In this document: one piece after another, positions 1-10,724 of the stretch
Layout: every line of letters starts with the position of its first letter
Numbering within the stretch: position 1 is the stretch's first letter
Position numbers and translations under genes: made by a program
Notes under the pieces: generated by a model
Seen by the model: the letters and a program-made list of their open reading frames with translations, nothing else
The model's database searches: none
Told to the model about the DNA's origin: nothing
Assembly: GCF_032884065.1 (NCBI RefSeq)
Contig: NC_088881.1
Span: 7,527,047 to 7,591,046 of the forward strand
Length of the DNA: 64,000 nt
Origin: Artemia franciscana
Lineage: Eukaryota > Arthropoda > Branchiopoda > Anostraca > Artemiidae
Direction of reading: 5' to 3'

Positions 1-135
1 TTTACTAGAATTGAAATGTCTAGAGGATAAATCTGTGGGGAGGAGGTATATATCCCTTGAGGTGCATTGAGATTTCTTGGTATTACTTAAAAAATTATAG
101 AAATTAAATAAAAAAAAGCTTTTTCAACGGAAAGT
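1..135 (-). repeat. Truncated end of an R1-family repeat (R1b subtype)
   Basis: This stretch is nearly identical to 21351-21486 and similar to 59686-59815. It includes the TCTAGAGGATAA and GGGGAGGAGGTATATATCCC segments and ends in the FB-like GAAATTAAATAAAAAAAA. In those copies it is the distal end of an R1b unit that reads on the minus strand, so the window begins inside a repeat. No coding potential is visible. Confidence 0.7.
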
Positions 136-910
136 AAGGAGTAACCTTAAAACTTAAAACACAATTTTTTCCCCCATGACAAATTCCTTCATGGAAAGTT
201 CCCCCGACATTTCCCTCTCTTCTCAACCCCTCCTCCAACCAGAAAATCCCCCCTGAAAATGTCTGTACATTTCCTAATAACCATTACTATATGTAACACT
301 GGTCAAAGTTTGTAGCTTGTTGCCCCTACCTTCGGGACGTTGAGGGAATAGTTCGTCCCCAAGGACATAGTTGCAAGGTCATTCGACTATGTTCAATAGA
401 ATGGCTATCTCAGAATTTTAACCCTGTGACTTTGGGAAAATAATTAGCGTGGGAGGGATCCTAAGTGCCCTCAAATTTTTTGGGTCACTTAAAAAGGGCA
501 CTAGAACTTTTCATTTCCGTTATAATGAGCCCTCTTGCAACATTCTAGGACCACTGGGTCGATACGATCACCCTGGAAAAAAAAACAACAAAAAAAAAAA
601 AAACTTACAAATAAACACGCATCTTTGACCGGCCTTCTGGCAAAAAATACAAAATTCCACATTTTTGTAGATAGGAGCTTGAAACTTCTAAATTAGGGTT
701 TTCTGATATTCTGAGTCTAATGGTGTTATTTTATTTAAGATTATATGACTTTTAGGGTGTGTTTCTCCCTATTTCATAAATAGGGTAAATTTTTTCAGGC
801 TCGTAACTTTTGATGGATAAGACTAAACTTGATAAAACTTATATATGTAAAATCAGCATTAAAAGGCAATTCTTTTCATGTAGCTATTGGTATCAAAAGA
901 ACTGTTTGAT
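136..910 (+). repeat. R1 dispersed repeat, forward copy with internal deletion
   Basis: This copy aligns over most of its length with 12900-13736 and, in reverse, with 29937-30850 and 40336-41200. Shared landmarks are the C-rich TCTCTTCTCAACCCCTCC stretch, GGGCACTAGAACTTTTCATT, CCACATTTTTGTAGATAGGA and the end GAACTGTTTGAT. Compared with 13560-13740, the piece between the TATCAAAA segment and GAACTGTTTGAT is missing, including half of the terminal palindrome. It is non-coding; the short open frame at 810-998 lies across the end of the repeat and is not credible as a gene. Confidence 0.75.
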
Positions 911-2144
<1,234 letters not shown>

Positions 2145-2374
2145 ATATATATAAAAATAAGTTGTCTGTCTGTGGATCTGTGGATCAGGTGACGTCATGT
2201 TTCTGTGTCAGCTGACGTCATGAAATTAGTTGTCGTCATTTTTGCTATGACGGTGACGTCATTAATGGTATTTAAGACATTTGTTCACGGAAAAATGTTT
2301 AATTGTAAAATGACTGAAAAAAGAAAAAAGGTAAAAAACTAAAAAAAAACTAAAAAGAAAAGACACTCAAAGAG

Positions 2375-2624
2375 AAATTACAGACCGGGACACAAATGAC
2401 GACCGAGACAGAGGGAATAGAAGTGACGACCGGGAACCTCAAAGAGAAATTACAGACTGGGACACCCGGACACAAATCACGACCGGGACACAGGGAATAT
2501 AAATGACGACCGGGACACAGGGATTGTTCGAATAGAAGTTACAGACCGGGACACCGGGACACAAATGACGACCGGGACACCGGGACACAGGGAATATAAA
2601 TGACGACCGGGACACAGGGACACA
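2375..2624 (+). repeat. GGGACA minisatellite inside Hel-1
   Basis: Degenerate tandem units of about 28-36 bp are built from GGGACACAGGGAATATAAA and TGACGACC. The same unit occurs in all five Helitrons. It replaces the helicase sequence that should precede the C-terminal fragment. Open frames rich in CPGRHLYSL come from the opposite strand of this repeat and are not genes. Confidence 0.85.
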
Positions 2625-2783
2625 TCATTAGAATAATGAGGTATAGATATGAATACGGTTTGTTTTTCCCATGGACAATTATATGTTGCATGTTCAAGAG
2701 TCAGTAGACCTGACAATCTATTTATATGCACAGACAATGGGACAGCGAAGAATGTTGTATATTCGCATGTTTTACGTAGTTAA
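2625..2783 (+). pseudogene. Helitron helicase C-terminal fragment (copy a)
   Basis: The frame reads S-L-E-stop-stop, then 47 codons to a stop at 2781-2783, including [13 protein letters not shown] and PDNLFIC. This matches the C-terminal helicase motif region of Pif1-like Helitron helicases (family pattern FSHGQLYVALSR). Two stops precede the conserved block. Copies b-e have four T residues before CCCATGG where this one has five, so only this copy keeps the motif in one frame to the natural stop. It is non-functional: the Rep domain and nearly all of the helicase are absent. Confidence 0.8.
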
Positions 2784-2910
2784 AAATATGCATTTATATC
2801 TATCTCTATTCACAGGTGGGACACAGGGACACAACTACAATGGCGCGTAACTAATATGGCGCGTAATGACTTACGCGCGCGGGGGGGCTTGGGGGGGCGC
2901 GAAGCGCCCC

Positions 2911-2955
2911 ACCAACTAGGTGTTGGGGTTCGTGACACCCCAACACCTAGTTGGT
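2911..2955. repeat. Palindromic tail-to-tail joint of Hel-1 and Hel-2
   Basis: Arms 2911-2928 and 2938-2955 are perfect inverted repeats around TTCGTGACA, with a CTAG in each arm (2916-2919, 2947-2950). The wider inverted repeat continues outwards through both GC hairpins and the GGCGCGTAAC motifs, to about 2813 and 3070. The central 27 bases replace the second terminator hairpin found at 7334-7356. Confidence 0.85.
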
Positions 2956-3067
2956 GGGGGCGCTTCGCGCCCCCCCCCCCCCAAGCCCCCCCGTGCGCGT
3001 AAGTCGTTACGCGCCATATTAGTTACGCGCCATTGTAGTTGTGTCCCTATGTCCCACCTGTGAATAT

Positions 3068-3193
<126 letters not shown>

Positions 3194-3387
3194 TTAACTA
3201 CGTAAAACTTGCGAATATACAACATTCTTTGCTGTCCCATTGTCTGTGCATATAAATAGATTTTCAGGTTTACCGACTCTTGAACATGCAACATATAATG
3301 GTCCATGGGAAAACAATCCGTATTCAGATCTATACCTCATGATTCTAATGATTGCCCTTGAGCTTTGTTGATGGTGATTGCTAATCG
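3194..3387 (-). pseudogene. Helitron helicase C-terminal fragment (copy b)
   Basis: On the minus strand it opens with RLAITINKAQGQSLES, the Pif1/Helitron motif around INKAQGQS. A TGA follows, then the GIDLN segment. One T is missing before CCCATGG, which shifts the [12 protein letters not shown] motif out of frame. The natural stop is at 3194-3196. The stop and the frameshift are shared with copies c, d and e. Confidence 0.8.
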
Positions 3388-3394
3388 ACCATTC

Positions 3395-3712
3395 CCTGAG
3401 TCGCCATCGTCATTTATATATCCCCCTGTGCACCCCGGCGTCCCCTTTGTAGTTATGTCCCTGTGTCCCGGTCTTCATTTATATTCCCTGTGTCCCGGTC
3501 GTCATTTGTGTCCCGGTGTTCCAGTCTGTGATTTCTCTTTGAGTGTCCCGGGCGTCATTTATATTCCTTGTGTCCCGGTGTCCCGGTCGTCATTTATATC
3601 CCCCTGTGCCCCCCGGCGTCCCCATTGTAGTTGTGTCCCTGTGTCCCGGTCGTCATATATATTCCCTGTGTCCCGGTCGTCATTTGTATCCCGGTGTCCC
3701 GGTCTGTATATA
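3395..3712 (-). repeat. GGGACA minisatellite inside Hel-2
   Basis: This is the reverse complement of the GGGACACAGGGAATATAAA unit, alternating with blocks of CCCCCTGTGC/CCCGGCGTCCCC. The long open frame over it (207 codons, 3365-3988) is Cys-Pro-Gly-Arg rich, continues into Phe runs from T-rich DNA and has no recognisable domain. Confidence 0.85.
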
Positions 3713-3715
3713 CAT

Positions 3716-5232
3716 TCGTTTTTTAGTTTTGTTTTTCTCCTTTATTTTTTTCCTTTTTTCTTTTTTTTCTTTTTTAGTTTATTTAGATTTTTAGATTTTT
3801 TAGTTTTTTTATTAGTTTTTAGTTTTTTTGTAGTTTTTACCATTTTTTTAGTTTTTTTAGTTTTTTTTTTTTACTTATGTCCTGGTCGTCATTTATACTC
3901 CCTGTGTCCCGGTCGTCATTTGTGTCTCGGTGCTTTGTTGATTGCTAATTTATATTATATTTATATTTATATTTTTTATATTTATTAATATTTTTTTAGT
4001 TTTCTTTTTCTCTTATTTTTCAGTTTTTTTCCTTTTTTTTTAGTTTTTTATTTTTTAGTTTTTAGTTTTTTTTTGTTTTTTACCTTTTTTTAGTTTTTTT
4101 AGTTTTTTAGCTTTTTTAGTTTTTTTTATTAGTTTTTAGTTTTTTTTTTAGTTTTTGCCTTTTTTTAGTTTTTTCAGTTTTTTTTAGTTTTTAGTTTTTT
4201 ACCTTTTTTTTAGTTTTTTTTTAGTTTTTTAGCTTTTTTAGTTTTTTTTCTTTTTAGTTTTTTTTGTAGTTTTTACCTTTTTTAGTTTTTTTTCTTCTTT
4301 TGTATTAGTGTGAAATAATTCAGACGTCATATGCGGACAAACACGACGTCACTCGACAGACAGACAGTTTTTTTTATTTTTTTTAGTTTTTTTTTTTTAC
4401 TTATGTCCTGGTCGTCATTTATACTCCCTGTGTCCCGGTCGTCATTTGTGTCTCGGTGCTTTGTTGATTGCTAATTTATATTATATTTATATTTATATTT
4501 TTTATATTTATTAATATTTTTTTAGTTTTCTTTTTCTCTTATTTTTTCCTTTTTTTTAGTTTTTTCTTTTTTAGTTTTTAGTTTTTTTTTGTTTTTTACC
4601 TTTTTTTAGTTTTTTTAGTTTTTTTTAGTTTTTTAGCTTTTTTAGTTTTTTTTATTAGTTTTTAGTTTTTTTTTTAGTTTTTAGTTTTTTACCTTTTTTT
4701 AGTTTTTTTTAGTTTTTTAGCTTTTTTAGTTTTTTTCTTTTTAGTTTTTTTTTGTAGTTCTTACCTTTTTTAGTTTTTTTTCTTCTTTTGTATTAGTGTG
4801 AAATAATTCAGACGTCATATGCGGACAAACACGACGTCACTCGACAGACAGACAGACAGACATAACCCACAAACAACTTATTTATATATATATATTTATT
4901 CATATTTTTTTAGTTTTCTTTTTCTCTTTTATTTTTCAGTTTTTTCCTTTTTTTTTAGTTTTTTTCTTTTTTAGTTTTTAGTTTTTTTTAGTTTTTTACC
5001 TTTTTTTAGTTTTTTTTAGTTTTTTTAGTTTTTTAGCTTTTTTACTTTTTTTATTAGTTTTTATTTTTTTTTGTAGTTTTTGCCTTTTTTTATTTTTTTC
5101 AGTTTTTTTTAGTTATTAGATTTTTACCTTTTTTTAGTTTTTTTTAGTTTTTTAGCTTTTTTAGTTTTTTTTTCTTTTTAGTTTTTTTTGTAGTTTTTAC
5201 CTTTTTTAGTTTTTTTCTTCTTTTGTATTAGT
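3716..5232. repeat. TTTTTTAG low-complexity tract inside Hel-2
   Basis: The plus strand is T-runs separated by AG (TTTTTTAGTTTTTTAGC and similar), interrupted by the duplicated segments described in the next entry. The opposite strand reads CTAAAAA. The same low complexity fills Hel-3, Hel-4 and Hel-5, so it belongs to the element and is not host DNA. Confidence 0.85.
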
Positions 5233-5326
5233 GTGAAATAATTCAGACGTCATATGCGGACTAACATGACGTCACCTGATCCATCCACAGATCCACACAC
5301 AGACAACTTATTTTTATATATATAGA
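4320..5326 (-). repeat. Threefold tandem copies of the Helitron 5' region
   Basis: The segment ATTCAGACGTCATATGCGGA followed by CGACGTCACTCGACAGACAG occurs at about 4320 and 4809, and in modified form at 5243. At 4888 it is preceded by a diverged 5' end (ACAACTTATTTATATATA). The period is about 440-490 bp. The bounded segment at 3875-3960 is likewise repeated at 4396-4520. This looks like repeated 5'-end capture or tandem slippage within one element. Confidence 0.75.
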
Positions 5327-5381
5327 TCTATATATATAAAAATAAGTTGTCTGTCTGTCTGTGGATGTGTGGATGGATGTG

Positions 5382-5399
5382 TCAGGTGACGTCACCTGA
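5382..5399. promoter_or_regulatory. 18-bp palindrome TCAGGTGACGTCACCTGA near the Helitron 5' end
   Basis: This is a perfect dyad centred on TGACGTCA, about 55 bp inside the 5' terminus. The same 18-mer is at 5931-5948 and 63158-63175, and a half version (TCAGGTGACGTCATG) is at about 2185. TGACGTCA is the consensus CREB/ATF binding site. It may be a promoter element or a transposase-recognition site; the sequence alone does not decide. Confidence 0.6.
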
Positions 5400-5884
5400 A
5401 AAAACTGGATTAGGTGACGTCAAAACTGAAAAAACTAAAAAAAGGCAAAAACTACAAAAAAAACTAAAAACTAATAAAAAAAATAAAAAAGCTAAAAAAC
5501 TAAAAAAACTATAAAGGTAAAAACCAATAAAAAACTAAAAAAAAAACTGAAAAAACTAAAAAAAGGCAAAAACTACAAAAAAAAAACTAAAAACTAATAA
5601 AAAAAGTAAAAAAGCTAAAAAACTAAAAAAACTAAAAAAAGGTAAAAAACTAAAAAAAATAAAAAATAAAAAAAAACTAAAAAAAAGGAAAAAACTGAAA
5701 AATAAGCTAAAATAAAGGTAAAAACCAATAAAAAACTAAAAAAAAAGGAAAAAAACTAATAAATGACGACACTCAAAGAGAAAGCGACCAGGACAAAAGG
5801 AATGTTCGATTAGCAATCAACAAAGCACCGGGACACAGGGAGTATAAATGACGACCAGGACATAAGTAAAAAAAAAAAAAACTA

Positions 5885-6420
5885 TCTATATATATAAAAA
5901 TAAGTTGTCTGTGGATCTGTGGATCGTGGATCAGGTGACGTCACCTGAAAAAACTGGATCAGGTGACGTCAAAACTGAAAAACTAAAAAAGGCAAAAACT
6001 ACAAAAAAAACTAAAAACTAATAAAAAAAATAAAAAAGCTAAAAAACTAAAAAAACTAAAAAAAGGCAAAAACTACAAAAAAAACTAAAAACTAATAAAA
6101 AAGCTAAAAAACTAAAAAAACTAAAAAAAAGGCAAAAACTACAAAAAAACTAAAAACTAATAAAAAAAATAAAAAAGCTAAAAAGCTAAAAAACTAAAAA
6201 AACTAAAAAAACTAAAAAAGGTAAAAAACTAAAAAAACTAAAAACTAAAAAAAAACTAAAAAAGGTAAAAACTAAAAGAACTAAAAAAGAAAAAAATAAA
6301 TGACGACACTCAAAGAGAAAGCGACCAGGACAAAAGGAATGTTCGATTAGCAATCAACAAAGCACCGGGACACAGGGAGTATAAATGACGACCAGGACAC
6401 AAGTAAAAAAAAAATTAACA
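5885..6420 (+). repeat. Second internal Helitron 5' end, tandem duplication in Hel-3
   Basis: TCTATATATATAAAAATAAG recurs at 5885, 558 bp after the first. It is followed by the same palindrome, CTAAAAA tract and the ACCAGGACAAAAGGAATGTT block (5790 and 6327). The last block carries CGATTAGCAATCAACAAAGC, a truncated form of the helicase RLAITINKA sequence. An insertion or end-capture of one element beside another would give this layout. Confidence 0.8.
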
Positions 6421-6992
6421 AAACTAAAAAGAAGGTAAAAACTACAAAAAAACTAAAAAGAAAAAAAAACTAAAAACTAATAAAAAAACTAAAAAATCTA
6501 AAAATCTAAATAAACTAAAAAAGAAAAAAAAAGGAAAAAAATAAAGGAGAAAAACAAAACTAAAAAACGAATGTATATACAGACCGGTACACCGGGATAC
6601 AAATGACGACCGGGACACAGGGAATATAAATAACGACCGGGACACAGGGACACAACTACAACGGGGACACCGGGGGAAACAGGGGGATATAAATGACGAC
6701 CGGGACAAAAAAACTAAAAAGAAATAAAAACTAAAAACTAATAAAAAAAACTAAAAAATCTAAAAATCTAAATAAGCTAAAAAAGAAAAAAAAAGGAAAA
6801 AAATAAAGGAGAAAAACAAAACTAAAAAACGAATGTATATACAGACCGGGACACCGGGATACAAATGATGACCGGGACCGGGACACAGGGAATATAAATG
6901 ACGACCGGGACACAGGGACACAACTACAACGGGGACACCAGGGGAAACAGGGGGATGTAAATGACGACCGGGACACCGGGACAGGGAATGGT

Positions 6993-7186
6993 CGATTAGC
7001 AATCACCATCAACAAAGCTCAAGGGCAATCATTAGAATCATGAGGTATAGATCTGAATACAGATTGTTTTCCCATGGACCATTATATGTTGCATGTTCAA
7101 GAGTCGGTAAACCTGACAATCTATTTATATGCAAAGACAATGGGACAGCAAAGAATGTTGTATATTCGCAAGTTTTACGTAGTTAA
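6993..7186 (+). pseudogene. Helitron helicase C-terminal fragment (copy c)
   Basis: It reads RLAITINKAQGQSLES, then TGA, then GIDLN. A one-base deletion puts the [12 protein letters not shown] block in another frame. From GGT at 7044 to the stop at 7186 is 143 nt, not a multiple of three. Upstream the expected helicase sequence is replaced by the GGGACA minisatellite. Confidence 0.8.
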
Positions 7187-7300
7187 AACCATATATATAT
7201 ATATATATATCTATATTCACAGGTGGGACATAGGGACACAACTACAATGGCGCGTAACTATTATGGCGCGTAACGACTTACGCGCGCGGGGGGGCTTGGG

Positions 7301-7365
7301 GGGGGCGCGAAGCGCCCCCACCAACTAGGTGTTGGGGTGGCGCGAAGCGCCACCCCAACAGCTAG
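7301..7365 (+). terminator. Tandem Helitron 3' end hairpins, each followed by CTAG
   Basis: Hairpin 1 (7301-7319, GGGGGCGC-GAA-GCGCCCCC) is followed by ACCAA and CTAG (7325-7328). Hairpin 2 (7334-7356, stem GGGGTGGCGC with loop GAA) is followed by AACAG and CTAG (7362-7365). Each has a 5-nt spacer. Helitron 3' ends are known as a subterminal hairpin plus CTRR; two complete modules in a row are unusual. Confidence 0.8.
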
Positions 7366-7799
7366 TATATATATATTAGTGCTCATAAACTTTATACTGT
7401 TCGAGTTTAAATTTGTTTAGGTACTTTTTAGATGTGGAGTACAATTCATTGTGCTTGTTGTTTGACTTTCGCATACCGAACGGAAGTTTAAGCTAAAAAC
7501 AATAAATTTTGGCCCGTGGGATTTCATTTTTAAGTTTTGTTTAGTTTTTTTGTACATTCCTTTTTTAGTGTTCTAGTCTATTTCTCTTGCTTAAGCTGTA
7601 TTCTCTCGGGTTTTAGTTTAAAATTAAGTAAGCTTTTGTTAATTAAGTATAGTTTAAGGTTTGTTTTTAATATTTAGTATTTAATTTCTAGTAATGTTTA
7701 GTTTTAATGTGTAAAATATTAGGATTCAATGAAGTTTGGCCAATTGGATTTAATTTTAATTTTTTGTTTAGATATGTTGTTATATAGTTTTTATATTGT
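7366..7799. repeat. Right flank of the Helitron target locus (D4 segment, copy 1)
   Basis: After a short TA remnant the sequence TTAGTGCTCATAAACTTTAT starts a segment repeated at 21661 and, without its first 14 bases, at 63309. It is AT-rich, with TTTGACTTTCGCATACCG and GTTTGGCCAATTGGATTTAA as landmarks. No gene is seen. Confidence 0.8.
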
Positions 7800-8110
7800 T
7801 TTATAGATAAGATGTATATCAAAAACCCTTTAGCAGCACATAATAGAGCCTACAAACAAAACTCGAGGAAAAAAAATCTGAACTAAAAAAAAAAAAATAT
7901 TTTTATTAACAAGTTCCAAATATTGACCGAAAAATACTGACCATAATAAAATTCAATTCCTAAGAGCGAAAACAAACTGTCCCCTTAATTGTCATTCCCT
8001 ATGTTTAATCCCTAATCCACACCTAGGACAGAAGTAGGGGCCTTCAGCCAGCCTTCTAGCCTTTTTCTAGGGGGAATTAACCAGCTTCTTAGATGATTCC
8101 TTTTTTCGGT
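7800..8110. repeat. R4 segment, copy 1
   Basis: Landmarks are the ACAAACAAAACTCGAGGAAA segment, AATTCAATTCCTAAGAGCGA and CCCTATGTTTAATCCCTAA. Copies are at 22090-22400 and 63730-64000, with diverged relatives at 17040, 35270, 45840 and 54740. No reading frame is retained. Confidence 0.75.
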
Positions 8111-8470
8111 TTCCAGTCTGTCTATGTTGTTTAAACTGTTTTCTTTCGGGTTTTAGTTCATAATTCAGGAGTAAAAGTTTTGAATTATATTGGGTTTTGG
8201 TTTTTTGATTAGTATTTGTGTTTTTGTGCCTGAGGTTTGAGTTCATGTGCGATGTTTCAACTATTTTGTGTGGGCTTATGCTTTTTAATTAAGGTGCGTT
8301 TTAAATTTTTAGTATTTATTTTTAAGTAATTTTTAGTTCTATTTTATAATTTTTTGGATTCAATGACTTTGAGCCAATAAGATTTAACTTTTAAGCCTGC
8401 ACGTACCTGTGTGATCATAGTGTGTTTTGATTTAGTTCCATGCAGTTTCTAATTATTCTGTTTTTTCCCT
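8110..8470. other. T-rich spacer, R3-related
   Basis: This has TTTAGTTCATAATTCAGGAG and other words shared with 22390-22530. No gene, RNA or terminal repeat is visible. Confidence 0.5.
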
Positions 8471-9190
8471 TAATATGTCTATAGCAGTATTAGTAGTAGT
8501 AGTAGCTGTAAACTTGATTGTAGCCTAAGCTTTAGTGGCATCAGTAGTAATAGAAGTAGTTTTAATAGTAACAATAGCAGTAGTATGATTAGAAATAGCA
8601 GCTTTAGGGTGCACATGTTTTCTGTTAGTTAGTTCAACTTATCTCACAACAAGCCCTGTTAGTTTCAACTTCACTCACCAAATTTTTCCTAAGATATTGC
8701 TGCTGCGTCCTTTTGACAGCCTGCAAACAGAGGACGTGTTATGATTCAGTTCATATCCCCCCTTCAAAATTACATTAAAGTTTCACCTTCATGCCCTTAG
8801 GAATAGTTGTAGTACTAGTCACAGTAATAGTAGTGATAATACCAGTATTACCAGTTATAATACATCCATGATCTTTCTTCTGACACGTAACTTTCATCTG
8901 GCTGCTACCAGTAATAAAATATAATAGCGGCAGTAGTATTAACCAATTGGTCAATTGAAAATCCTTCCCATCAACTCCTTAAAGTTCGAATTTAATACAA
9001 TTAGCCATTGCTATGACATTGCTGATATGTCCTTTTGATAACTTGCATGTTCATATACTTCTTGAAATTTTCCTCTCAATGCTCGTAGCCCTACAAGTAG
9101 TTGCAATTGAAGTAGTGGCAGCAATAGTAAATGTAGCAGTAACAGTAGCATTAGCAGTAGCGTGCACATATTTCCTTTTGGTATGATGAT
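8470..9190. repeat. Imperfect AGT/AGC trinucleotide segment, copy 1
   Basis: This has runs such as GTATTAGTAGTAGTAGTAGC and TAGTAGTGATAATACCAG, then GACACGTAACTTTCATCTGG. Copies are at 11735-12030 (partial), 13740-14040, 26640-27115 and 37045-37515. A minus-strand frame can be followed over part of it, but three of the four copies with the region have the same TGA stop (in the AAGTATATGAACATGC context). Confidence 0.7.
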
Positions 9191-9760
9191 CTTCCGCTTT
9201 TACCTATTCTCTGAAAGTTTCAACTTAATACCCGAATCAATTCTTATGATATGCTATTTTTACAATGTGCATGCACATAGCGTCTGTTGATTTAGTTCAA
9301 ATTCCCCTTAATACTGGTAGTAATAGTGGTGGTGGTAGTTGTAATAATATCGATAGCCTGAAAATAATGACTTTTCGATCATCTTCTTTATCATTTCCTG
9401 AATTTTCCACATTAATATGCACAGTTATTCCTGTTTTGTACCCTTTTGACAACCTTTATATATAAACGTGTTTTCATTTAGTTCAATACTCCCCTGAACA
9501 TTCTCTGAAAGGCTCAACTGAATACCCTTTGTCTGATTGTATTCCATACATGCATACTTTTCTCAGTAATAAAAAAAACAAGTTTTTCTAACTGAAAGTA
9601 ATGAGCAAAATTAGAACTTAAACGAAAATAAATTATTGCGTTTATGAAAGGGGCTGTCCTCTCCTCAACGCCCCATTCTTTAAGCCAAAGTTTGACTCTT
9701 TCAAACAACTCTTTCAAACTTTCAAACAACTTTATAAGACAATTAACAACTTAAGTGTAA
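9190..9760. repeat. Duplicated spacer plus one arm of an FB element
   Basis: Bases 9330-9530 match 22545-22710, 27290-27470 and 37690-37870. From 9575 onward the GAAAGTAATGAGCAAAATTA and GGGGCTGTCCTCTCCTCAAC segment is the left arm of an FB hairpin. The right arm is reduced to CTTAAGTGTAAAGAGG. No gene is present. Confidence 0.65.
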
Positions 9761-10724
9761 AGAGGTTAATTTAAGCGGTCAAAGTTTTCAATGTATTAGG
9801 TTTGAGTTTTATGTTTTTTTATGTGAGGTTCGAGTTCATATATGATGTATAAACTATTGTTTGTCGGCTTATGGTTTCACATTAAATTTCGTTTTTAGTT
9901 TTGGCATTGGTGGTTTTTGCTTCTTTGTGTGTGTTTGCTTAAAGTGTTCATTTGTTAGATTTGTGTTTTTGCATTCACATTTTTTGTATTTCGGTTTAGT
10001 TTTTGTATTTAGATTTAATGTTGTGCTAGTATTTAAAGCTTATGTTTTCACATTAAGTTTCGTTTTAAATTTTTAGTATTGGAGGTTTTTGTTTTTTTGT
10101 GTATGGTGGTTAAAGTTTTCATTTGTTAGATTTCTGTTTTTGCATTCACATTTTTGGTATTCCGATTTAGTTTTTGTATTTAGATTTAAAGTTTTGCTAG
10201 TATATGGAGTTTTTCTAAAGCGTTTGAATTGTGAGTTTTGCATTTAACTTTCGGTATTAGGAAGTATTCGATTGTGCGCGTTGATTTTAAGATTTTGTGT
10301 GTTTAATTTTTTCTGTTATGAGCTGAGATTTTCATCTGTTGTCAATTTTTGCACTTAGATTTAATTTTGTTGTGGTTAGGGCCATATAGTGTTTGTCATG
10401 TTTTAGTTTCCTTGATTGAGGCCTAGGACTCGGGTTTTTATATTTGAAGTTTAGTTTGTTTTCGTGGGGTGGGGACCATTAGGAGTAAGATGGGTATCTC
10501 ATAATTTTGATTCATGGTCATGGATTGTTAAAAAAATTGCTAGAAAGGAAAGAAAGGAAAAAATATAAACATGTTTTGGGTTTGTTTTTGCATTTGGTTA
10601 AAGCTTGCATTTATTACATTTTTGTTTTATGGGATGATAAGTTTTTAGATTTAGATTTTTATTTTTTTTAGTGTTTGAAGTTCTTGTTTATAGTGTTTAA
10701 ATTGTGTTTTTAGATATTGGATTA
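9760..10724 (+). repeat. R3 repeat unit, copy 1
   Basis: A T-rich unit with ordered landmarks: TTTTTGCATTCACATTTTT, GCGTTTGAATTGTGAGTTTT, GAGGCCTAGGACTCGGGTTT, GATGGGTATCTCATAATTTT and AAAGGAAAGAAAGGAAAAAA. The unit recurs at least ten times. A B-box-like GGTTCGAGTTC lies near 9826 but has no A box before it. No conserved reading frame. Confidence 0.75.

Larger units (their letters stand above)
5327..7365 (+). mobile_element. Helitron copy Hel-3 with double 3' terminator
   Basis: The 5' end TCTATATATATAAAAATAAG starts at 5327, one base after the Hel-2 5' end. The 3' end has two successive hairpin-plus-CTAG modules, and the distal CTAG at 7362-7365 is followed by T, as expected at an A|T target. 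The interior holds palindromes with TGACGTCA, CTAAAAA low complexity (5420-6560), minisatellites (5763-5865, 6300-6402, 6585-6705, 6840-6990) and the helicase remnant. No Rep domain or full helicase is present. Confidence 0.85.

Noticed and set aside
3365..3988. 207-codon open frame, the longest in the window, rich in CPGRHLYSL and Phe
   Set aside because: It is produced by the GGGACA minisatellite and T-rich low complexity inside a Helitron. Related frames at 60875, 62083 and 6731 shift with repeat number and have no domain.
3716..5232. TTTTTTAG runs as telomeric repeats
   Set aside because: The period is irregular and does not match the arthropod TTAGG unit. The runs lie strictly inside Helitrons.
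7074..7328. Frames starting [14 protein letters not shown] (also 3019, 61284, 61814)
   Set aside because: This is the wrong frame of the helicase C-terminal remnant; the correct frame reads [16 protein letters not shown].
9514..9729. 71-codon frames containing VKLWLKEWGVEERTAPFIN (also 22661, 27457, 37855)
   Set aside because: They lie on one arm of the FB fold-back and are repeat translations. Lengths and ends differ between copies without signs of coding constraint.
9820..9840. GGTTCGAGTTC resembling a tRNA B box, repeated in R3 units
   Set aside because: No A box at a proper distance and no cloverleaf can be drawn, so neither a tRNA nor a tRNA-derived SINE head is supported.
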